Assembly (NCBI GenBank): GCA_034509425.1
Contig: JAVTVJ010000979.1
Span: 372,001-436,000, forward strand
DNA length: 64,000 bases
Reading direction: 5' to 3'
DNA from: Eopsaltria australis
Lineage: Eukaryota; Chordata; Aves; Passeriformes; Petroicidae
This document shows, piece after piece, positions 26,702-38,700 of the stretch (within the stretch, counting starts at the first letter, position 1; the number at the start of each line of letters is the position of its first letter). The notes beneath the pieces were generated by a model. That model worked only from the letters and a program-made list of their open reading frames with translations. It did not search any database and was not told where the DNA came from. Position numbers and translations under genes: made by a program.

Positions 26702-29700
26702 CTAAAAGGAAACAGAAGATGAATAAAGAAATGGAGAGTTAGAAAGTAAATAAATGGGCCAAAATTTTGTCTCATCTTTTGACCTGGAAAGGTTTAAGGC
26801 TGGAATGGGATTTTTTAGTAGGCATATAGTGAAAAAAAATCTATCTCCAAGTTGAAGTTAATAAGTAAACATATTAATGATTTGGTAGTAGTAAAAAACT
26901 TATTCTTTTTATAAACCTATGGAAGAAATTATCAAAATATTTTAGATTTTAAATAAATTTACAACTAAGCTGAAGTTGAAAAGTAAACAATACCATACAA
27001 TATTATCCTACTAAGGTTTGACTTTGATTCTAATTTTGTGAAGTACTACCTTTCTGGCAGTCACTATGGGTCCTTTCATCAAATGTTGAATCTCCTTGGC
27101 AAAAGTTATTCACACTCTTTAAAGCTAGTGAGTTAGGAATTCCCAAGTGTCTAATTCACTTCTGAATATGGGATCTACAGGTCCTTCTGAAAATAAGAAC
27201 CTGAAGACCTTAAGGTATCAATACTATTGACAGAACTACTTTTGCTTCAATGACTGCGAGAATTGAAATCCAGTCTTTGTTGCTAAATGTTTCCTTTGAA
27301 AAAACATGATCCCGTTAGTTTATATAGTGCTAGTTGAATAACTCTTCTGAAGAGGTAAGGATTGATACAAAAATGAAGCTCTACAAAGACAGATAAAAAA
27401 ATGAAGTTAGGATTTTTAGATACATTCTGGTGTCTAAATGCTATTGATTTCAGTAGTAATTCAATGCTTAAGTGCATTTAAAAATCTGACTCTCCATGAG
27501 CTGGAGTAAATAAGAGAGGCCAGAAAGACCATCTGTCAATGAGACGTAACAGTGGTTGCTGAACCATAAATTACAACAGTGCTGAATGGTTTTGTTGAAT
27601 CTTAGAAGCTAAGTTTTTACTCTGAATCACCTGAGTACTCGTGAATAAAAGATAAGATCGGACATGATGCAGGTAGGGAGAGGGGAACAGAGATCTTTCA
27701 CATGCCATGGTATTATGTTGTGAATACAAAGGATGTTCCATTCTGTTTTATTTGGGTTTTCTTCCCTGTACCTGTACAGAAGTCCTTCTTTTCATAATGC
27801 TAGACAAGAAACTACACACTTTAGTAAGTTTAAGAACTCCATGTAGGTTAAAAGGACAGATCACTGAAAGATTATTATAAAGTGTGTTTCACAGCCTGGT
27901 ACTTAATTTGACTCACTTATGTTGGGAATGTTGACACCAGTCTACCATTATAACACACTACACCTTGTTGAAAAATTAAGAAAGACGTTGAGCATCACAC
28001 TAGCTGTAGACTAAAAATTCTGTTTAGATGCTCTACACCCATGTTTCTTTGACTTCATACATGTCGGTAGTGCTGAGCAGAGCAGGGCCTCTAACCCTGG
28101 GGCTGAGAGACAAGTGATCATACTTGTACTGCACTGCAATGGCTCCTGATCCTCCTCTGAGTCTCATGTACCATTGCTGTGGCCCTAAGGCACATTTTGA
28201 GTTTTGATAAGTTCAGAGTTTAGTACAGATTTGTTCAATCTGTACTAAAACATTACAGCCAATCAGAGCAATGTTTTCATTGTAGGAGTGTTTCATGCTC
28301 CATTTTTTCATGCTCTGTGTTGGGGCATGCAGGATGGCTTTAAAGATGCAGAGCTTGCTGACATGGTGTTAAGAGCTATGCAAGGTGAAGAGCTATGAAG
28401 GTGGCAGAGTTTGAACCATAAATTTCTCCTGAAAGTGGTGCCCTTCAAGTTCTGCCTCTCAGACTATGCCTGAGCAATCCCTGGGGAATCCAAGGGGGCT
28501 GATGCTGAAACCAGGCCAGCAACATTGCCTGAACCTAAGCAGTTTGTCAGTTTGTCAGAGCTCAAGTATTCTCCCTTCCTTAAACCCAGTACAGATACAG
28601 TTTATAGATATTGCCCTTCTTCTAATATCTATAGAAAATATAAGAAGGATCAGAGAGTTACCTTGAATCCAGGGTAAAAGCTGAAAAAAATATCCCCTTA
28701 TAATTATATAAACTGACACCTGTAGCTTCTCATTGTCCCCTTGGCAAGCTATGTTTGCTAGGACAGGTGGGAAAGAGGTTTTCTGCAGAGTTTTACTGGA
28801 AAGTAAAGGTGATGACACTTTTCTTGCAAATCATGCAAGTTTCAATTCTTTTATTCTTAACACCAGGTAATAGGCTAGCATTTATTCTACTTCCTTCATA
28901 TCTCACCACATCTTTCTAATACTTCTGCCTTCCAAACGTTTATCTGACTTCTGTGCTTACACTTATTTAATCAGCTGTTCTCACTATAACTTGCAAGAAA
29001 TTGAATATTTCTATCTTATGCTTTTGAGCTAAGCATTTTCTGGACAGAAAAACCCCAAATCTTTCATTAAATAGCTAATATAACTCACAACATTTAATAA
29101 TCACAAAACTTAGCACTCAGCTTCAAAAATATGATTTTAAAGTTCTGAGTCTCAATGAAGATCTGATTATGGTATGAACATTACGTAAATGAGCATGGTA
29201 ACTAAAACTGACCCTATGTTTTCAATTGTATTAAATCTAAATAGCATACTCTCACTCATTTCACACACTCTTCTAATGAGTAATGGTGATATTTTTCTGC
29301 AAGGTCATGTGACTAAGGGTTTTAAGAACATCAGGGCTCTCAAAGTGACTAGATCTTTGTCTGGTCAAGTAAACATCTCATCACAGCTACCTACCCAGCA
29401 GGATGATGATGCAGAGGAGAATGGCCACCAGTGCCCCTGTGCTGAGGCCAGCAGGGAGGAGCAGGGCCTCGGCGCTGCAGGACTGCATGTTCCCCCGGCT
29501 GTCACAGGCACACACCCGGATGGTCAGCGTGCCTGTGCTGCTCTGGATCGGGTAGTCGTTGTCAAATATGATGATTGGCAGAAGATAGGTACTCGTCTTA
29601 CTACGGCTGTATCCGTTTCTTCTAGTCATAATTCCTGCTGTGTTATCTAGAAACAAAGAATCAATAAATGTCTCTGAATCAAGTTTTATGTGATATTGAG

Positions 29701-32700
29701 GAGAGGGGTGTTAGGATCAGCAGTTACCTTTGTTGTCTACAACAGAGAAGTTTGGATGAACAGCAAATTCTGGCACCAATTCAAAGAAAAATTTGTGTCC
29801 TCGAGGAGGCTGATCTTTGTCAATTGCACTCACAGTCTGTATGAGCTATAAAGAAAAGAGTATTTCATGCTATTTTAGAAATCTTGTGTTTCAATTCTCT
29901 GCTTTTCATGTCCAGTAAAAATCCAATGAATCTCTATCTGAAGAAAAAAACTGACATCCTAGGCCAATTTTTTGCCACATAAACACAATAGAGGTTACAG
30001 TAAACAAATTGTTTTATCATTCAAGCACATAACAAAGGATGAAAAAGGGTCCAGTCCTCACTGCAGAACAACCATGTGCTTTGATTTGTACTCAGTATCT
30101 TACAGTGATACAGAAACACTTGCCCTTCTGAATAAGCCATAAACCTCCTGTGGCTTCATGTAGCAATGACAGAGAGTACTGTGTAAACCAGTTGTTAAGT
30201 GGGTCTAATTCTCAATCCACCTCATCTGCTCCTGGCGATAAATTGGAGTACTGCACTGGCAGGATGCTTGATCCTCCTGGGGTAATAAAAAGAGAAGCTT
30301 TGCTCCCTCCTAAATTGAAACCTCTGGCTGTGGAGCTTAATAGCTGCCCTAACAAGGCCACTCAAGCCCAGCTGGGAAGGAGTGATAATAGTGCCAGAAT
30401 AGGGTCAGAGCAGAATGGACTGAAAAAAGAGAGGCATCAGCAGTACCTCTGGATTGCACAAGCTTTGCCATTGCACCAAAATGTGCAGATGTGTGTACTC
30501 ATATTTATGTAGACACAAATAAATGCTAACAATTTGACTCTTTTTATCTGCTGCTGGACTGACAGACACAGGCTAAGGGAAACAGCTGCAGAACTCAGGA
30601 AGGAAAATCTACCTGGGAACAGCTGTGGTTTATGAATTGATTTGCAACAATTAACACCATGCCACACTGAGTGAGTCAGAGTAACTCCAGAAAGCTCTGT
30701 GTATGGCTGTTCTGTCCTTTGCCCTTCCTGGTGAGTGTCACACTAGAGAGCAACCCATGGTCTGCCTTGGCTAGCAAGGACAGGTTTGCATACAGTCACA
30801 AGATGACCAAAGAAGGTGGCATAGCAATAGGAGTAAGTCTCAAATGAGGATACTATAACTTAGTACAGGTGCATTTCCATGCACCTAAGCTTGAAGGCAA
30901 AATGCATTCAGCAGTCAGACATTTTCCTTTCAAAGCCAAGAGGGAGCCAATGACTGCCTTGAGTTTTCAGGTGTTTCCAGTGTTCAGGGTGTCTTGAAAT
31001 CCCACATATATCAAAGTCACTTATTATCAGAGATTTTGTTTTTCTCTTATTTACAGAGAAGGTGTATATCTTCCAGAAATACAGTAATTGACAAGTAACA
31101 CTAATATGATCTTTGCGCCAATCAAATAAGGAATTCCTTTTTCTTATATACTATCTCTGAACACTGGCTTGAGTGAGACTTGACAATATAGTTAAATTTT
31201 GGAGAGTATGTAGTATCTCACAGAAAGGATCACTGCATCAGGCAAAAAAAATTATAGGGCTACAAAATATACCAAAGTGTTTTTTTGCTTTATCATTGAG
31301 ACTTGCTACTGCTAGTGCTGCACTGCACCATGAATATTTGACCTATTTTTTCTAGTTAACTTTGGAATAATTTGGTTACAGTTAATGATATTGAATTGTA
31401 ATTAAAAAAACCCAAACAACCCAAAACAAAAAAAACAAACCCCAAACACAACATGAAAACAGTTGAGGGGTCTGAGTTTAGCTCATTCACTTTCCAGCAG
31501 CTCCTTCTAAAAGAAGCACAAGATATTTTTATGATTTCTTTATGTTTTTGAGGCTTTTTGAAAGGTAATTTGGGAACATCAGCCTTGCACAAAAGGATAT
31601 GACTATGCTGAAAGTAGGATTATGCAGTTTTTCTAAGTGTAATTAGAATAATAACTATATATATAAATCTCTTCACTTTTAAAGCATTTAATGACCATCG
31701 CTCTTTTGATTTTTTTTTAAATTTTTAGCTGTATCACAAGATTAGCCAAATCCTTTTCTATGGTGAAGTATTCTGTTCAGTTTGTTTCTAAATCACAGTT
31801 TATGTCAATAACTTCCCAATGTTCAATTGCTTTTGTCTTTAATGTAATCTACCCCTGAGAGTGCTAGTACAAAAAGCAAAATCAGGATGGGGTTTATGTT
31901 AATTTTTCACAGTTTAAAAATACTGCTAAAAAAACCCCAAAACATTTTGAGTGGGTAAGATCCCAAATTGAAATGAGAAAACTTTCCTTTCACATTAGCA
32001 CAATGTGACAGAAGAAATAGAAAAGTACCAGAGAGAAGAGAGAATTAGAGTAAGTGACAACATTTTTGCAGTTTACAATTACTTGCTGAAAAACTCAAAG
32101 AGAAAATATCCTGGTGTAATAACTACCAGAAACTGTAGCTGAGTATCTTGGGTCTTTTTGAGATGTAATCAGTGGCTGTTTGTAAGATTTGATTCCCTTC
32201 ATGTGCAAATCACATGGAGAAGCACAATTGTAGCAGGCACAGAGGAACCTAATTACAACGAGCAATTATTGTCGAGGGTAAGGCTGAAGAAGAAGAAAAA
32301 AACCCAACCTTATTACCTGATCTAGCTATTGGCAACAGAAATTGAGAACCAGCTGTTTGCCTACCAGAAAAAATGGGAGATTAAAAGAACAATGAGAAAC
32401 CATGATTGCAGGTGAATTGTTCCAAATGATGAACAGGTGAAAGGAAATTAGAAATCTTATCTAATTAAGGAAATTTTTTTCAGTTATACGGCTGTAAATA
32501 AAAGACAGTGACATCAGTGATAATCACCACAGAAATGAAAGCGATCTGGCTATTTTTAAGTATCGTATTTATATGAAAAAAATTAGTACTCTTTTGTGTA
32601 CATTTGGTAATTTCATTTTGGAAATATATTCACCCATTTTGATGGACACTGAGTTATGATAAATCTTCTCCAGGACTTCAGAGCAAGATCTCTGATGCTG

Positions 32701-35700
32701 CAAAATTTATGACAGAGGAGTTATTTCAAGAAAATTATTTTTACTCAAATATATTTCAAGCATATCAAGCTTAGAGAAGATAAAAACATTCTCATTATTT
32801 TCTTTCTTTCATACTTTCCCACGTGAATGAGCACAGTTTAGAAAATACAGCAGTATTGTCACTATTTTAAGGTTGCTAGTGCATGTATGTGTGTGTATTA
32901 AAAAATAGTGTCATACTCTCGAGTGGCTCTTAATAGGTCAATTCAAGTTTTTAAGGGTCACTTTTCTTTGAGGGTAATGAAAATTTAAATGTAAGTATTG
33001 ACATGAAGTTTTCTCTTTTGCATTCAGTACAAGGTGTTTGTAACAATTTGACAATGTTAAATGAGTAGCAAATGAAGAATTACTCCCAATGGAGACATTT
33101 CTTAATAATCTTGGGTACAGTGCTCTTCAGCCCTGCTGTTTACCAGTGTCTTGGGATAGATGTTCTTTAATATCTTTATCAAAGACAATCAATCTTTATC
33201 TTTTTAATATCTTTATCAATGACATAGACAGCAAGATCAAGTGCACCCTCAGCAAGATGACACAGAGACATTTGCAGATGACACAAAGCTGAGTGGTGTG
33301 GTTGACACAACAGAAGGAAGGGATCCTATCCAGAGAGACCTGGGAAATCTTGAGAAGCAGACCTATGAGAATCTCACAGAGTTCAACAAGTCCAAGTGCA
33401 AGGTGCTGCACCTGGGTAAGGGCAATCCTAGAGAAGAGCATAAAATGGGAGAAGAATGCATTGAGAGCAGCCCTGCAGAAAAGACCTTGAGGGTTCTGGT
33501 GGAGGAAAAGCTGGACATGAGCCAACAGTGTGCACTCAGAGCCCAGAAGTCAACTGTATCCTGGGCTGCATCGAAAGAGGAGCAGCCAGCAGGTCAAGTG
33601 ATTCTACTGTGCTGCTCTTCCCTTGTGAGATCCCACCTCGAGTACTGCATTCAGGGCTGGGATCCTCAGCACAATAGAGATGTGAGTCTATTGGGGCAAG
33701 TCCAGAGTAGGGGAACAAAGATGGTTTGGGGTATGGAGCACCTCTTCTATAAAGACAGCCTGAGAGTGTTGGGGTTGTTCAACATGGAGAAGACTCTAGA
33801 GAGAGCTTATTGACATCCTCCAGTACTTTAAGAGGGCTTATAAAAGAGGATCAACTTACACAGGCAGATGGGGATAGAACAAGGGGGAATGATTTTTAAC
33901 TAGAAGAGGAAAGATTTGGATTAGATGTTAGAAAAAATTCTTCACTCAAAGGACAGAGAAGCACTAGAACAGGTTGCCCAGAGACAACCTGTGAATAGTC
34001 CATCCCTGGAAGTGTTCTAAGCCAGGTTGGATGGAATCCTGAGCAACCCAACCTGTCTAGTGGGTCACATTCATGGCCATGGCCAAGAGGCTTGGAACTA
34101 GATGGTCTTTAAGGTCCTTTGCAACCCAAATCATTGTATGATTCTATGATTCTACTTATTTCTTTCTAATGAAGACAGATTCTGCTAAAGGGTTTGGACC
34201 TATTTTCCACTGAAATAATTTTTTTTCAAAAATTCATTATAATCTTGTTTTATGTTGTTTGGTGTTTCGTCCTGGATGCTGTGATTTTAGGGCCATTTTT
34301 TGACTTACACCACAGTCAAAACCATGATTGTGGTTTATGTTCAGGTTATTTTATAGTTATTCGTACTTGCGTCTGAAAAAGTGGTTGGGGATGAGTGGAC
34401 TGCTAAGAAACAGATTCCTAATATGTACCTTATACATCCTTAGGCAAAGGCTGCTCTTCAAGTTGTTTTAAGACAGCAAGCAAGTAAAATCTAGGTGGGG
34501 GAATTCTGAAATAGGAAGGGTCTCTGTGCACTTCAGAGCCTGCTGTTAGTGCTCCTAAGGCTGCATTTGTATATACAGAGAGTTGCACAAGTAGAAGGCT
34601 TTGGTCGTAGACTCAGCCCTGGGAATGCCTTTTAAAGAAATATAGGAACCATTAAAGCAAATCTTAAGCTCTACCAGCACAGAGGTCAGCATGAGCTGGC
34701 CACTTTTAAGATGGGCTTTTCAGTGTGTGCTGGCTTGGTATGTCATGTAAATAAATGGCTGCTGCACCTTGGCCCCAGGGTGTACTCTTAAAAAATTACA
34801 GCCGCATGCTTCAAAAAGTTCCTTGTAGAAACAGGAACTAGATGAGGTCCATGGGTTGGCACATACTATATCTTTTCAGGTTAAACACTTCTACTAATAA
34901 AACAAAACCTGAGACAAATAGAATGTTTACAAATAATTCTGCTGCTACTTCTTTTCAAAACAGTAATGTATTGGTGGTTGTTATTTTATTTCTAAACCTT
35001 TTTCAAAATTCCTTCTTTCAAAATTCACTATAGATGGAGAAAAAAAATGGCATTGTCACAGAAATTTAAAGATGGTCATTGTTGTATATTGCTTTTCTGA
35101 AGTTTCAATATAAGATGATCATCACAAAGACAACTAGAGACAGATATTGTTAAGGTAGAGATATAGTAACAACTGCTTAATTTTGTTGTTTCTGTATGTA
35201 ACAGAAGAGAGGAGCAGGCCTTCAATCCACTTGAATCATTTGGGCTTTCATTTTTGTTCTATCATGCTCTAAGTTAAACCTGGTTGTTGTACAACAGAGA
35301 AATAGACTTCAAAATTATCACTGAGCCCTTGAGAAAGGAATGTTTGGGAAATGTTAGTGTTTGTTTTTGTCTAACATTTTTTAGAAGTGGTATGAAAGAG
35401 AACAGAACAAATTCTGAATCTCAAAGCACTGGCTTTCTTGAAAGTTATTGAACTTGTTTGGCACTGTGTTTCTCTAGGAAACTGGAAAGATCTCACCACT
35501 TTGTCTGCAATAAACTACGGGGAAAAAATCCTGTGAGAGAAAATATGTTTGGCAATCATGAGAACAGAACGTGCAAATGTTATGGGGAAAGGATGGAAAA
35601 CCAGCTTTTTTTCTCCTTTCCTTTCTTCCTCTTGTCCCTTTTCCCGGCTGTATGATCTGGTAGGGTCAACCACTAACTAACCTTGAATGTATTACTAACA

Positions 35701-38700
35701 ACACGGTGTAAATATGTGGGATAAAGATTATGTAAAAGATGTGATGTTATGTCCCGTAGGAATGTTTCAAAATCAATCCAGCCATCAGTGGATGTCCATC
35801 TTGTCATGATGTGGCTTGAGTGTTCACACTTGTACAGACACAGTTCTAGGCTATGCACCTGTAAGGTGCTAGCTGCAGAAAACAGCCTCCATCACATGTG
35901 TGCAAGCTTGAATAGATGCCTTCCACTTAACAAAACTTCATGTTCGGTAATGCAAAGCAGTTTGGTTTCCAGATTTTGGCTCTGTTCCACAAATGTGTTG
36001 GCAGTTTTAAGCACGACTGAATGCTTATCAAAAGTTGGAAAACTCTCACTACAATTCCTGCTTAAAAAGACAGATTGTTAGCATGGGTCTCTCACTAAAA
36101 TAAGCCAAAAGGTGACTACCTAGTGAAGCAGCTACAACATATACAAAGTCATGACTGATATGTAGCAATGTACACTTAAGTGATCTCTCTCTGTTCCATT
36201 TTAAAAAGTGAGAGAGAGTATGGAGAGTAATGAAAGGAAAAATCAGCCAGGTCTCTGAAGGTGGAAACAAAGTTTCTACATTCTGATGCATGAAAGCCTG
36301 TGAATGGTAGGAAAAGAATACAGCATCAGAGGGGAAAAATAGTGACCCAGGCTGTTTCCTTGATGTGTATTGAAATTAGTTAAATTTTTGCCAACAATAA
36401 ACTATACAATAAACTATGGAGCTAAATTTATACCAACAAATTATTCAGTTAAATCAGTCTCCTTCTCAAGTATATCTTCCTGGTTTCCATGGAGAGAACT
36501 CATCCTCTAATCCAGCTAAAAAGACCCAATTAATTCCTGTGACAAGGGTATGAGAAAACTTGTACCAAAGCCTTCCCCACAACAGTCCCTGGGGCTTCAG
36601 GATTAGGGGTTTCTAAACTGCAGGAGAGGAAGGCTGTTTCCTACTTTTCTTTAGCCTATGTACTAGCCAATGGAATGAGATCCTCATGGTGACAAATGTG
36701 TTTCAGCCTAATGAACATAGATTTCTATTAACCTTTTGTGATAAGGTTTCTCCTCAGTCATACCATTGTTGTTTGGAGACAAAAGAGGAGGAGAAATGCT
36801 GTAGGATTTTCTTTTCTCTGACCTTCCTGAGGCTATGTGAAAAACACAAATGAAGCCTCTAATATCTGTTGATGCTGAGAATAAGTAATGTGACAGAGAA
36901 AAATATTTGATCATTCTGGTGCTTCCTGATACATCTGAGACTTAGAGAGCAGTGTGAATAATAACTGGTTCCAGTTAAAAAATAAATAAATAAACTAAAT
37001 ATATTCATCTTCTCAGTCTGACTCTTTTGTTATGATACCAGATGTAGAAGCAGTGCTGTGATGTGTCAAGAAGCAGTAATGGTTGTAATAAAAAAGCTTC
37101 TTTAGGTGATCTCTAAAATAGGTTTGAGTAATACTAAATGAATACATGATTCTATTTTTCTTATATTATTCAGGGACTGCTAGACATGAGTAATACAGGT
37201 TCTCTGGAATTTAGCATCCTTGGCCAAAAATTGTTCGTATTTCTATATCCATTGCTGTTTTTAAGCACCAAAATAAAAATAATCTCATGTATTGTCTGTC
37301 TTCTGAAATACTAAGTCAATTATGTGTAAATGTCCAGATATGAACTCAGGTACCTCTCTTGAGGACCCCAGCTCTTAGCAAATAAAATACCAGAATGGAT
37401 CTCTCATTTTTCTGTACCTACACTTGGTGCACACTTTCTTTCTAGTATTTTTGTGTTTTCATCCAATGAGGAAGAATAATTGCTGATATTACATTGATAA
37501 ATTAGATGTATGGGAGGTCTGAAAAACAACATGCCTATCTAATGGCTCTCTGTCATATCTGTTGTTTGGTAAGCACAGAATTTAAAAGAAAGGTAAATTA
37601 AATTGCAGATGTTAATGGATACTTCATCAAGTATGCTAGACTAGATGTAAATTGGGTTAAGGAAACTGACAGTCAGTATGCCTGGATTGAACTTCTTCAA
37701 ATATATGACAAAACCTATGTTTGCTTGTTGACAAAATTGTGCAAGATTAATTTCAATTAAATCTTATTTCTAAGCTTTGCAACCTTTCTTTATACAATGT
37801 GTTATACAATTAAAATACATGACTCACTCTTCTACCAGTCATTACACTGAGATTTTAGGATTTATTTACCCCAATTTTGTCTTGTACAATGAAACATTGT
37901 TACACTAACAGAATTTAGGTTCTATGGCAGTTGCTTGAATTTAATGGCTAGAATTATCTGAATGTACTCTACCTGAAAAAAGCATCGTATAAACTACAAC
38001 CAGGTCTAACTAAAACTAAGCATAAACTAAAACTATATAGGTTTAATAGACAAAAGCTTGGGGAATTTTTGCACCTTCTGTAAGGCTTGAACTGTATTCT
38101 TAAGTGGCAATTTATGTCACTGGTTAGGACAGGATGATGTGATTGTAAACCTTAGTTGTTGTGAAAAGTACTCTTTTTCATTTTTCTGATATGATAATTC
38201 ATTCCACTGTTTTAATTGAATTCATCACTGCCTTTGATATGTATATTCATCTATTTATATAATTTACGTGAAAAATAATAAAATTTCCTTAAAATAATGA
38301 AAAAATGTCATATACCTCTTCAAAGGCAAGTAATTTTTTAAAAAGTATCAAAGTATCCTCTGCCTTCTAACCCATTTTGCCTGAATTCTGATATTATGTG
38401 TAATGAATGAAAAATAAATAGAATCAAATGCAGTCTCCCAACAATCTATTGTATCCTCTTTTCCCTATTTTTCTCCTTGTTTTTTTCTTTTTCTGTCTGT
38501 TAAACAATTCATAAAACGTCACTTGATTTGCTACTGATATATTACATGTTTTTGCTCTACATAGAGTTCTGTAGTACCTAAAATGCTAAACTCTTCTCAG
38601 GTACCATCTACGCTACTTTTGGTGAAGCCTCTGTGACTTAAATAAAACACTGGACAGCAAATCAGGTAAAACATGAGTATGGTTCCTGATGTGTATCCGT

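Noticed and set aside
29189..29650. 153-codon plus-strand frame
   Set aside because: It is the antisense shadow of the 252-bp cadherin exon.
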